A stretch of DNA of 64,000 nt from Eretmocerus hayati (taxonomy: Eukaryota > Arthropoda > Insecta > Hymenoptera > Aphelinidae), in the NCBI GenBank assembly GCA_029851415.1, contig CM056742.1:90510748-90574747 (forward strand). The letters run 5' to 3'. Position numbers and translations under genes: made by a program. The notes under the pieces were generated by a model, which worked only from the letters and a program-made list of their open reading frames with translations, did no database searches and had not been told where the DNA came from. Shown here piece after piece: positions 34,204-45,700 of this stretch (its first letter is position 1; the number at the start of each line of letters is the position of its first letter).

Positions 34204-34661
34204 ATGAGACCATTGCGTTAGCTACGTCCAAACAGGTCTCAAAAGTTTGCGAAGCCAGCCAATCACAATCTCAAGAAACTGGGAATACTTTTCAAGTTGA
34301 CGCGAATAGGATTTTCAAAGTTCCTGATACCACAAAACCGACAGATTATCCTCGATATTGGATCAACGTGAAAATTGCTCCAATAGAATTGAAGGGATTA
34401 TTAGATTCGGGAGCCGCACGGTCCGTGATAGGCAGAAAGTATCGAGACATCGCAGAGCAAATTGGTATTGCGCTCCAACCCTCTAATTTTTCGTACGCTC
34501 AAATGGTGAACGGAGAATTGGAAGAAGTAGCTGGGGAATTGATCACTCCCCTGGAGATAGCTGGGATAAACAAAAATATGCCGATTCTTAGTATGCCATC
34601 ATTGCCTGTAGATCTCATTTTGGGACTTGAATTTATCCGTTTTTTGGGATGCATATCTTAG
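34200..34661 (+). pseudogene. pol: Aspartic protease region of pol, first LTR element
   Basis: Minus-one frame relative to gag. LKGLLDSGAARSVIG gives the catalytic DSGA motif (about 34395-34410), and LPVDLILGLEFIRF is the flap/C-terminal ILG block. These proteases cleave Gag and Pol precursors in the particle. The frame ends at a stop in 34659-34661, because a homopolymer T run near 34640 shifts the frame relative to the RT domain. Nothing downstream of that can be made as one protein from this copy. Confidence 0.8.
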
Positions 34662-36230
34662 GTGACAGTGACGAATATACATTCGCAGACTTCAAGGACA
34701 AGCGAAAATTTGCATTTGAATTATTTTCAATCGAAGCACCAAATCAAATGAATTTAGAGTCTGAAATTCCAACATCAGCGGAAGAGAAAATTGAGTCAAA
34801 ATCTGAAGCGTCAAAAAACGCGCAAAAGCCACAATCGAGAGGTGAAGGTTTGAAAAAATTGAGTGATTATGAAGCTTACAGACTGAAAAGAGTTTTAGAT
34901 AAATGTTTACCTTACCAGAATAAAAACGAGAAATTTTTGAAATCAACTGATTTAATCGAATACGAGATTCAACTCTCGAAAAGTGCACGTCCAGTAAAGC
35001 AAAGATATTTTCCGTTATCGGATAAAATGGAGAAAACAATGCATGCAGAATTTCAAAAATTATATGATGCAGATGTAGTTGAAAAATCAAATAGTCCGTG
35101 GAATAACCCAGCATTTTTAGTAAAAAAAGCGAACGGAGGGCATAGATTGGTAGTAGATTTACGAGTAGTCAATTCATTAGCTGAAAAAGATGCGTATCCG
35201 ACACCTTATTTGGACACTATATTAAGGAAATTGAAGAACGCGAAATATATAACTCCATCAGATAAAGTTTAAAAAGATTTCGAGAAATATTTGCGCATTC
35301 ACAATTCCCGGTAGAGGGCACTGGCAATTCAAAAGGCTACCTATGGGCTCAGCTAACGCTGCAGCCTGCTTTCAAAGATTAATTGACTCAATTATAGGAG
35401 ACCTAGAGCCTTACAATACGGGTATTTAGACGATATTGTCCTGGTGACAGAGACGTTTGAACATCATTTAGAGCTACTAGAAGAATTATTGAACAGAATC
35501 GTGGGGGCAGGTTTAACGATTAACAGAGAAAAGAGTAAATTTTGTTGCCAAGAAGTTGAATTTTTAGGATAGATAGTGGACGAGCACGGTTTAAGAGTCG
35601 ATCCCGCAAAAACAGAAGCAATCAAAAATTATCCGAGGCCTAAAAATGTCAAACAAGTGAAGAGATTCACAGGTATGACATCGTGGCACAGTAAATTTAT
35701 CAGAAATTATGCGACGATTGTAGAGCCAATAAATCGTTCATTGAAAAAAGACGCGAAATTTGAGTGGAAAGAGGAACAGGAAAAAGCATTTTGTGCGCTG
35801 AAAGAGGCATTAGTATCTGCACCCGTGCTCAGTAGGCCTATTCCAGACGCTGAATGAATGGGTCTTGCATACTGATGCATCAGACACTGGGATAGGATCT
35901 ATGCTTACGCATAAAGTTGATGGCAAGGAACGCGTAGTTTGTTACGTGAGTCGATCACTTTCAAAACAAGAAAGAGTTTGGTCAGTAACAGAACGAGAAT
36001 GTCTGGCTATTGAATAGAGTATTGAAAAATTTAGGCTGTATATTGAGGGAGAAAAATTTACAGTTGTGACAGACCACAGCGCGCTACAGTGGCTGTTCAA
36101 CAAGAAAAATCCAGTAGGACGCGTAGGCAGATGGGCCCATGACCTCGCGAGTTATTTGTTCCGCGTGATCCACCGCAAGGGAACGCTTAATGTTGTCCCT
36201 AATGCGCTCTCAAGAATGTTTGAAGACGAC
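34649..36230 (+). pseudogene. pol: Reverse transcriptase-RNase H region of pol, first LTR element
   Basis: The RT opens with SPWNNPAFLVKK and HRLVVDLRVVN (35090-35170), but motif A (usually D-L-x2-A-Y) is missing: the sequence jumps from KYITPSDKV to SRNICAFTIPG around 35270. RLPMGSANAAACF and GYLDDIVLV (motif C, about 35424) follow in other frames. After ICCQEVEFLG-like sequence, a TAG near 35569 precedes the connection domain (35576-35857). RNase H shows HTDASDTGIG (35872), TERECLAIE followed by TAG near 36015, and VTDHSALQWL (36066). With so many lesions and no motif A this copy cannot copy RNA. Confidence 0.82.
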
Positions 36231-37127
36231 ACGATGAATATCGGTTCAGTTGGAGTTCTTGAGAAAACATCAGATAAGTGGTACAACAAAAGATTCTTTC
36301 AAATTTTGAAACTTCCAAAAAGATACAGAGATTGGAAAATTATAGATGGTAGAATTCATAAATATAGGCCAGATCACGAATTAAATGAGATAATTGATGA
36401 TTTAGATGCGTGGAAATTACTGGTTCCAGAAGAAAACCGCGCAAAAATAATTAAAGAAAGCCATGACGAGCCATCCGCTGGTCATATGGGCAAAGAAAAA
36501 ACGTATAGGAAGGTCGCGCAGTCGTACTACTGGCCCGGTATTCACCTAGACGTCGCGAATTACGTGAAAAATTGCGATAGTTGCGCGTTATATAAGGTAG
36601 ATCAACGCGGTCAAATAGGTATGATGGGTACGCGCACAGTCGACAGACCGATGAAAATTATTGCAATGGATTTAATGGGACCATTTCCAAAATCGAAAGA
36701 ACAGTTTGAATATTTACTCATTTTCGAGTGTATTTTTAGCCGTTATATAGTCTGCGTACCATTACGTGAAAAGACTGGGCAAGCGGTTCAGAATGCACTG
36801 GAAAATGTATTATGTACACATTATGGGACACCGGAAATTTCGATTAGCGATAATGGGTTAGAGTTCAAAAACGAATTGATGAATAAATTTTGCGAGGAAA
36901 ACGGTATAGAGCATGAATTCACCCCTAGTTTCCATCCCCAAGCAAATCCGGTTGAACGAGTCAATCGAGATATTAAGACCATGATAGCGATATTTGCTGA
37001 TAACCACAAAGAGTGGAATAAGCATATTCAACAATTTCAATTTTGTCACAATTCGAATTTTTCGAGTTCGACCGGAAAATCACCAGCGTTCATGATTTAT
37101 GGACGCGAAATTAAAGCGCCTAAATGA
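36231..37127 (+). pseudogene. pol: Integrase core of pol, first LTR element
   Basis: An HHCC zinc domain (ESHDEPSAGHMGKEKTY...CDSC, 36460-36590) precedes the DDE core: IAMDLMGPF (Asp, about 36665), SISDNGLEF (Asp, about 36845) and NPVERVNRDIK (Glu, about 36950). All three catalytic residues are present and this domain is the best-preserved part of pol. The frame stops at two consecutive TGA codons (37125-37130) and resumes in the same frame as a polar linker. Integrases join LTR DNA ends to target DNA. Confidence 0.85.
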
Positions 37128-37139
37128 TGAAGGAGACGC

Positions 37140-37954
37140 GTGGAAATATTCGGAAAAAGCTTGAAAAATTTCATGAAGAACGGTAATCAAGCCGAATTAA
37201 TAGAGTCATTAAAAGATTTAGACGGAGCAGAAATTAGTTCAGAAATAAATTCAGAGAATAAGATAGAAAACAGTTCAGAAAATCAGAATCCAAGTCAATC
37301 AAATGAGCGCTCGCGAGTCGATGAGCCGAAGAAATTCACTATTCAACACGAAAAGTTCAAGTCAGATTTTATTGTTTCTCAGGATCAGTAAGAAATTGGT
37401 CAGATTGTATGAATAAGTTACCCGAGGTGCACGACTCTACCATAAGTAAAATTGAAAAAGCGAGCGGAAAGCAAAAATTGAATTATAATGTATCAAAGCG
37501 TGATATAAGATTCAAGATAGGTGATAAGGTATTGAAAATGAATCGACCATTGTCATCGGAAGAGAAGAATTTTACAGCGAAGCTGGCAGAAAAATTTTCA
37601 GGACCATTCGAAATTGGCAGGAAATTGGGAGAAAATGTCTACGTATCATCGAAGGATGGAGCTGAATTACAATCATCTGTCCACGCCAAGGATTTGAAAT
37701 ATGCAAGCGTTGCATCAAGTCAGAAGTCAAGAAAACATCCGCCCGAGCAATCATCAAATCAGCAGCACACAGAAAATTTGGCGTCAAGTCCCGGTGAGGG
37801 TGCCCGCCCCGCAGCAGCGCCACGCGCTCGGAGGAATAGCCGCCAGAAGCCGCGAGGAGCTGCAGGTGAGCAAATCACGCGCGAGACCGATCGACAGCCC
37901 ACGCGCTCGAAAGGCCCAATAACAAGATTTAAATCAAAAGTTATAAGTGACTAG
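37140..37954 (+). pseudogene. pol: Integrase linker and C-terminal domain, first LTR element
   Basis: A Ser/Asn/Glu-rich linker (37140-37391), then a +/- frame change and an integrase C-terminal fold (37409-37954): FKIGDKVLKMNRP, KLAEKFSGPFEIGRKLGENVY, HAKDLKY. This is the GPY/F-type module of Gypsy integrases. It is followed by an unusually long basic, Ala/Arg/Pro/Gln-rich tail of about 80 residues, which could contact nucleic acid or chromatin. No chromodomain is visible. Confidence 0.75.
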
Positions 37955-38056
37955 AGTGTATATAACAGCTACAAGTGACTAGAGTGTATATAAAAGCTAT
38001 AAGTGACTAGAGTGTAGATAAAAGCTAAATGTGATTAAAAGTGTATATTAAATCTA
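37945..38056. repeat. 28-bp tandem repeats (4 copies) downstream of pol
   Basis: AAGTGACTAGAGTGTATATA-type units start at 37945, 37973, 38001 and about 38029, exactly 28 bp apart, the last one diverged. They begin at the very end of the integrase frame. Confidence 0.85.
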
Positions 38057-38159
38057 AGTGCCTCATTCTAAGACTTAAGATTAGTGACTAGAAAAAGTTA
38101 AAGACCAGAACAGTGATTCAAAATCGGACCTATGAAAGAGGCAGTGATTAAGTGGTTAG

Positions 38160-38510
38160 CTAAAGACCGACCAGCAACAAAATCAGGTCATTATTGAAGA
38201 GCTCGAAGACGAATCAGATATTCAGTCAGCCTCTACTAATGAGCCACAACAACAAATACAAGTTGCAGAAGAGCCGGCTATCGACCGACCGCCGCCTCCG
38301 CAGCAAAAAGTTAAGGAAGAGTGGAAGCCGATCAAAGGCTACAGAACCGCAGCAGAACGCGAGGCACGCGTATACATCACCCAAGCGCAGCGCGTTCAAC
38401 GTGCGCTCGAAGTGAATCAGTCATTCCGGATCAGAAGCATTGAGCAAAAAAGACTCAACAAGGCGTGGGCAGATGCGCATTTCTTGCTTGGAGAACGAGA
38501 CATCGAGTGA
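38160..38510 (+). CDS. Small ATG-less open frame (116 codons) between pol and the 3' LTR
   Basis: Open from CTA 38160 to TGA 38508. Composition is protein-like: a Gln/Glu-rich acidic start (VIIEELEDESDIQSAS), a Pro-rich stretch (AIDRPPPPQQKVKEEW), then a helical charged segment (YRTAAEREARVYITQAQRVQ and on to HFLLGERDIE). There is no in-frame ATG, so expression would need splicing or readthrough. I do not recognise it. Position suggests an accessory third ORF of the element or its remnant; a chance open frame cannot be excluded. Confidence 0.4.
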   Translation, partial: LKTDQQQNQVIIEELEDESDIQSASTNEPQQQIQVAEEPAIDRPPPPQQKVKEEWKPIKGYRTAAEREARVYITQAQRVQRALEVNQSFRIRSIEQKRLNKAWADAHFLLGERDIE

Positions 38511-38982
38511 GCAGCATCAACTTTAACAACACCGAGTCTACAACATCAAATAAACGACGTATAGTTACTATTTTCTTATGAATTTCCAGTTATTTTGAAA
38601 TCGCGTGAAACAACGCGTATTATACGATATTAGTTTGCGATAGATACAATGAGAGAGAGATGAAAAATTGAGAGAGACTCGTATTGATAGTATAAGTATT
38701 TACCTATGTACAATTGATCAGTTCCTATTTACAAAATGGATAAGTTTATTTACATCATTTATATACAAGAAGTGAGAATATTTACATTATTTACAGGTCA
38801 TTGCCAGCAGTGAAGAAGAATAATGTGATGATAATGAATTGATTATTTATGATTGCGAGATGTGATTATTATTTGGATATGAATTTTTCCAGTTAATTAG
38901 CTTTTCAGTTTTCCGAAATAGAAACCGTCGGTCGCGAGAAGATTTCAATCTCTCACGGGTTCCGAGATTTCGCGGGGGGCTC

Positions 38983-39062
38983 TGTGACGAGGTCAATCGC
39001 CACACGCGACGCGACGTATATTAGAATAGGTTAACAGACGATGAGAACAGAGAGAGGAGGGG

Positions 39063-39093
<31 letters not shown>

Positions 39094-39722
39094 TAGTGAG
39101 CAGAGATGGACAGCTGTCGTCGCACGGATGACGAGCAGCTTGGCCTGAGCCATCATCGCGAGCGGCTGCGATCAGCCGTCGGATAGAATATTATCCGCGC
39201 CAAGTGATGTGTGTGTTAGTGTGAGTGAGGCGAGAAGGGCCCCGGTCGATGGCCTTGGAAAAGTGTGGAGCGAGAGGTGTGCAGCCCCGAAATCGTCACC
39301 TAGGAAGCACCCGGATCGAGCCCAGGATCCGGCCTTGCGTATAGTCCGGACCGGGATATGTCGACCCGGCGTCGTGACCCTGGCCCGCGTGGTATGCTGA
39401 GCGAACGCAAGATTGGTGAGTCTCTCTCCCGCGTAAACTCTCTCTCTCTCGCGATGTTAGGATCGAATGAATGCGAGCGTAATTATACGCGTGATATTTG
39501 TATTAATTTTATATGAGATTATTTCTATTCTATTTGAAATGAATAAACTTTCGAAGACCACAAGAAAGGTGGTCCACAGTAAACATTAAATCTTCCGTTT
39601 TGTGTATCTTTATTTCTTGGAATTATAAAGGATATATATATACATATGAATCAATCCCGTAATCCCTTCAAGGATACGATGCAAGATAGTAGGTTAATTA
39701 TGAGGCTCTTAACCCTATCTCA
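38983..39722 (+). repeat. Full-length 3' LTR of the first LTR element
   Basis: Starts TGTGACGAGG after a G-rich polypurine-like stretch (CGCGGGGGGCTC) and ends ...CCCTATCTCA. Length about 740 bp. It includes a GA-rich tract (39060-39095) and a short (TA)n. Satellite DNA starts within a few bases after it. Confidence 0.75.
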
Positions 39723-39727
39723 ATTTA

Positions 39728-42700
39728 AAGGTTCCAGAGAATAGACATTCCCCGAAATAGGGCTGTGACACTTGAGGGGAGATCGGAGTTGAAACTCCAG
39801 GCTGAATCTGGTGATGTCCATTCTCTGTCACTCTGCATACATGTTGGGTATAATCCTCTCTACCATATTCGTCGGATTCAGAGAATGGACATGCTCCAAA
39901 ATGGCGCTGTGACACGATTATGATGGGCACACACTTAGGTAGCAATCAAAATCGACACCTCAGGTCGAATCTAGAGATGTCCATTTCCCGCCACTCTGTA
40001 AACATGTTCGAAATGGTCTTTCTCTCACATACATGTCGGATCCAGATGATGGACATGCTCCAAAATGGCGCTGCGACTCGACTATGGCCAGCAGACATTT
40101 GGGGGCCATCGAAGACGAAACTCCGGGCCGAATATAGACATCTTCACCCTCTGTTACTCTGCATACGAGATCGAAATGGTCTTCTCTAACATATATGTCA
40201 GACCCAGATAATGGACATGCCCCTAAATGGCACTGCAACTCGGCTATGGCCAGCAGACGTTTGGGAGGCCATCAAAATCGACACCCCAGGCCGAATCCAG
40301 AGACAACTATTCCCTGTAACTCTGCTCACATAATCGAAATGTTCTTCCCCAACATATATGCCGGATCCAGATGATTAAAATGGCTCAAGACGGCGCTGCG
40401 ACCCGACTATGGCTAGCAGACACTTCGGGAGCCATCGAAGTCGACACTTGGGGACGATTATAGAGATATCCATTCTCTGTGACTCTGCGTCCATGTTCAA
40501 GATGGTCGTCTCTAACATATATGTCGGATCCAGATAACGGACATGCTCCAAAATGGCGCTGCGACCCGATTATGATAGGCACACACTTGGGGAGCAATCA
40601 AAATCGAGACCTAAGGTCGAATCTAGGAATGTCCATTCCCTGTCACTCTGCTCACACAATCAAAATGGTCTTCCCTGACAAATATGCCGGATCCAGATGA
40701 TGGAAATGGCCCAAAATGGCACTGCGACCCAACTATGGCCAGCAGACACTTGGGGAGCGATCGAAGTCGACACTTCGGACCGAATATAGAGATGTCCATC
40801 CTCTGTCACTCTGCGGGAATGTTGAAAATGGTATTCTCTGGAATATATGTCGGACCGAGAGGATAGATATGCCCCAAAATGAAGCTGCGACCTAATCATG
40901 GCGAGTAAATACTTAGAGGGCCATCGAAATTGACACCTGAGGCCAAATCTTGAGATGTCCATTCCATGTCACTCTGTATACGAGATCGGAATGGTCTTCT
41001 GTAATATATATGTCGGTTCCAGATGATGGACATACCCCAAAATGGCGCTGCAACTAAACTGGGCCCAGCAGACACTTGGGGGGCCATCGAAATCGACACC
41101 TCGGTCAGAATCTAGAGATGTCCCTCCTCTGTAACTATGCATACCTGTTCAAAAAGGTCCCCCCCTAACATACATATCAGTTCCAGAGAATAGACATGCC
41201 CCGGAATGACGCTGCGACCTGATCATGGCCAGCAGACATTCAGGAGCCATCGAAATTTACAACTTATACCGATTCTGGAGATGTCCATTTCCTGCCACTC
41301 TGCATACAAGCTCAATATGGCCCTCTCTAAGATATGTGTCGGATCCAGGGACTGGCCATCCCCCGAAATGGCACTGCGACCCGACAATGGCCAGAAGAAA
41401 GTTGAGGGGAGATCGAAATTGACACCTCAGGCTGAATCTAGGGATGTTCATCCCCCGTAACTCTGCATATATGTTCGGATCGGGCTTCTCCAACATATAT
41501 GTCGGATACAGATGATGGACATGCCCCAAAATAGCGCTTCGACCTGATCATGGCCAGCAGACATTCAGGAGCCATCAAAATTTACACCTTATGCCGATTC
41601 TGGAGATATCCTTTCCCTGCCAGTCTGCATACAAGCTCAAAATGGTCCTCTCTGAGATATTTGTCGGATCCAGGGAATGGCCATCCCCCAAAATGGCACT
41701 GCGACCCGACAGAGGCCAGCAAAAACTTAAGGGGAGATCGAATTTGACTCCTCAGGCTGAATCTGGTGATACCATTCTCTGTAGCTCTGCATACATGTTG
41801 GAAATAGTCCTCTCTAACATATATCCGGGTTAAGGAGAATGGACATGCCCCGAAATGGCGCTACGTCCCGAATATGGCCCTCAGACACTTGGCGAGACAT
41901 CGGAATCGACCGCGCCACCGAATCAAGAGAAGTCTATTTCCTGCGATTCTTAACACATGTTCAAAATGGTCTTCTCTAACATTCATGTTCGTTCCAGAGG
42001 AGGGAAAAGCTCCAAAATAGCGCTGCCACCCGATTACGACGAGCAGACACTTGGGGGGCGAACAGAATCGTCATCTCAAGTCGAATCTATACATTTCCAT
42101 TCCCCGTTACTCTGCATACATGTTCAGAATGATCTCCTCCTACATATATGAGGGATCCAGTGAATGGACATCCGCCAAAATGGGCCGCGACCCAATTATT
42201 CCCTGCAGATACTTGGCGCTGAGTCCCAAATATGGCCCCTAGACACTTGGCGAGCCATCGGAATCGACACCTCAGGCTGAATCTAGAGATGTCCATCCTC
42301 TGTAACTCTGCAAACAAATTCGAAATAGTTTCCTCTATTATATTCGTCGGATCCAGGAAATGGACATGCTCCAAACTGGCGCTGCGCCCCGATTATGTCA
42401 GCAGACACTTGGGTTGCCATCGAAATCGACATCTTAGGCCGAATCTGGCAATTTCCATTCTCTGTCATCCTGCATACATGTTCAAAATGGTCTTCTCTAA
42501 CATATATGCCGGTTCCAGCAGAAGGACGTACCCCACAATGACGTTGCGACCCGACTCTCGAAAAGAGACACTTTGGGGGCAGCGGGATCGAAGTCAACAC
42601 CTCAGGCCGAATCGAGAGATGTCCATTCCCTGTAACTGTGCCCACATATTCAGAATGAACTTCTCTTATACATATATTGGATTCAGATCAAGGGAATGCT

Positions 42701-45700
42701 CCAGAATGGCGGTGCGACTCGATTACGACGAGCAGACACTTGGGGGCAAACAGAATCGACACTTCAGGTCGAATCTAGACATGTCCGTTTCCTGTGACCC
42801 TGCATATATGTTCAAATTGGTCCTCTCTAAGATATATGTCGGATCCACGGGCTCAACATCCACCAAAATGGCGCTGCGACCCGATTATTGCATGCGGAAA
42901 CTCGGGGGGAATTAGAATCGACACCTCAGGCCGAATTCGGAGATGTCCATTCGCTGTCACTCTGCAAACATGTTAGAAATGGTCTTTCTTATCATATATG
43001 ACGATTCCGGAGAATGGACATGCCCCAAAACAGCGCTACGTCTCGATTATGGCCAGCAGACTCTTGGGGGCGGAGGCATCGGAGTCAACACCTCAGGTCG
43101 AATCTAGAGATGTTCATTCCTCGTCACTCTGCACACATGTTCAAAACGGTCTCCTCTGATATGTTGTCCGGTTCCAGCGGATGGACGTGCCCCAAAATGG
43201 CGCTGCGCCCCGATAATGGCCAGCAGACACTTGGGGGGCCATCGACATCGACACCACTGGCCGAATCTAGGAAAGTCCATTATCCGTTACTCTGCACACA
43301 TGTTCAAAATGGTCTGCTCTAACACATATTCATGTTCCGAAGGGAGGACGTGCGCCGAAATGGCGCTGCAACCCGATTACGGCCAACAGACCCTTGGGAG
43401 GGGGGGGGGGCTCGAAGTCGACACCTTAGGTCGAATCTAGAGATGTCCATTACTGGTCACTCTGCTCACATGTTTACAACGGTCTCCTCTGATATGTTGT
43501 CCGGTTCCAGAGGATGGACATTCCCCAAAATGGCGCTGCGACCCGAATATGGCCAGCAGACATCTGGGGGTTCATCGACATCGACACCACAGGCCAAACC
43601 TAGGAAAGTCCGTTTCCTGTAACACTGCTGACATATTGAGAATGGTCTCCTCGAACATATATGCCGGTTCCAGAGGATGGACATGCCCGAAAATTGCGAT
43701 GCGAGCTGATCATGGCCAGCAGAAGCTGGGGGGGGGGGGCGTCGAAATCGACACCCTATTCAGAATCTTGAAATGTCCGTCCCCTTCAACTCTGCATACA
43801 TGTTCAAAATGGTGCTCCCTGAGGAATATGTCGGATCCAGAGGATAGACGTCCACAAAAATGGCGCTGCGACCCGATTATGGCCAGCAGACACTTGGTGG
43901 GCCATCGACATCGACACCTCAAGCGGAATCCAGACATGTCCATCTCCTGTAACTCTGCACACATGTTCAAAGCGGACTTTCCTAACATATTCATGGGTTC
44001 CAGAGAAAGGACATGCCCCGAAATGGCACTGCGATCTGGTTATGGCCAAAGACACTTGCGGGGGGGGGGGGGGAGGGGGAAACAGGCCATAGAGGTTGAC
44101 ACCTCAGGTTGAATCTGGTGATGTCCATTCCCTGTCATTCCGCATATCTGTTGAAGATAGTCCTCTCTTAAATATACGTCGGTTCCAGAGAGTAGACATA
44201 TCCCGAATCGGCGCTACATCCCGATCACGTCCAGGAGACACTTGGCGAGCTATCGAAATCGGCACCTTAGGCCAAATCTAGACATGTCCTCACCCTGTTT
44301 CTCTGCATATATGTACAAAATGATCTTCTCCAACATTAGTGCCAGATCCCGAGAATGGACATGCCCCAAGATGGCGCTACCTCCCGATTATGGCCAGCAG
44401 ATGTTCGGGGGGCCATCGACATCGACACCTCAGGCCGAATCTAGACATGTCCATTCCCTGTAACTCTGCAAACGTGTTGGGAATGATCCTCCCTAACAGA
44501 TATATCCGTTCCAGACTCATATATCGGTTCCAGCGAATAGACATGCCTCAAAATGGCGCTGCGCCCCGATTATGTCAGCAGTTACTTGGGTGGCCATCGA
44601 AATCGACATCTCAAGCTGAATTTACAATTTCCATTCTCTGTAACCCTGCATACGTTTTCAGAATGGTCTTATCTAACATATATGCCGGTTTCAGGAAGAG
44701 GTAGTACCCCACAATGACGTTGCGACCCGACTCTGGACACCAGACACTTGGGTGGCGGGGGATCCGAAGTCAACACCTCAGGCCGAATCGAGAGATGTCC
44801 AATCCCTGTAACTCTGCCCAAGTTTTCAAAATGATCTTCTCTATCACATATATCGGATTCAGATCAAGGGAATACTCCAGAATGGCGCTGTGACTCGATG
44901 ACGACGAGCAGACACTTGGGGGCAAACAGAATCGACACTTCAGGTCGAATCTAGACATGTCCGTTTTCTGTAACACTGCATACATGTTCAAAATAGTCCG
45001 CTCTCAGATATATGTCTATTCCGGGTGTTTGACATCCACCAAAATGGCGCTGTGACCCGATTATTGCCAGCGGACACTTGGGAGGCAAGAAGGATCGACA
45101 CCTCAGGCCGAATTTGGAGATGTCCATTTGCTGTCACTCTGCAAACATGTTGAAAATGGTCTTCTCCATTATATATGCCGAATCCGCGGAATGGACATGC
45201 CCCAAAATGGCGCTATATCCCGATTATGCCCAGCAGACACTCGGCAAGCCATGGGAATCGACACCGCAGGCCAAGTCAAGAGAACTCCATTCCCTGTAAC
45301 TCGGCACACATGTTCAAAATGAGCTCCATTGACATATATGTCGGTTCCAGACTGAGGACATGCCCCAAAATGGCACTGCAACCGATTATGGCCAACAGGA
45401 TTTTAGGGAGGCGAGGCTCGAAGTTAACACCACGGGCAAAATCTAGCCATGTCCATCCTCTGTAACTCTGGATACTAGATGGTCCTCTCTAAGATATATG
45501 TCGGATGCAGAGAATGGACATGCCCCACAATGTCGCTGCGACCCGATTATGGCCATCAGAATCCTGGGAGGCGGAGGCATCGGAGTCGACCCCTCAGGTC
45601 GATTCTAGAGATATCCATTCCTTTTCACTCTGCACACATGTTCACAACGGTCTTCTCTGATATGTTGTCCGGTTCCAGAGGATGGACGTGCCCAAAATGG

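Larger units (their letters stand above)
30821..39722 (+). mobile_element. Ty3/Gypsy-type LTR retrotransposon, 5'-truncated
   Basis: Order: partial 5' LTR, tRNA-Lys-type primer site, leader, gag, frameshift, protease, RT, RNase H, integrase, basic C-terminal extension, 3' non-coding with small repeats, full-length 3' LTR. RT before integrase places it in Ty3/Gypsy. The LTR overlap differs by a handful of substitutions over about 290 bp, so the copy is moderately old. No target duplication can be tested because the outer left end is missing. It lies exactly between the inverted arm and the long satellite array. Confidence 0.85.

Noticed and set aside
42232..42915. 227-aa plus-strand ORF and many similar ones in 39.9-49.9 kb
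   Set aside because: They are readings of the ~162-bp satellite, whose length is a multiple of three, so open frames carry across monomers. They start and stop irregularly and lack domains.
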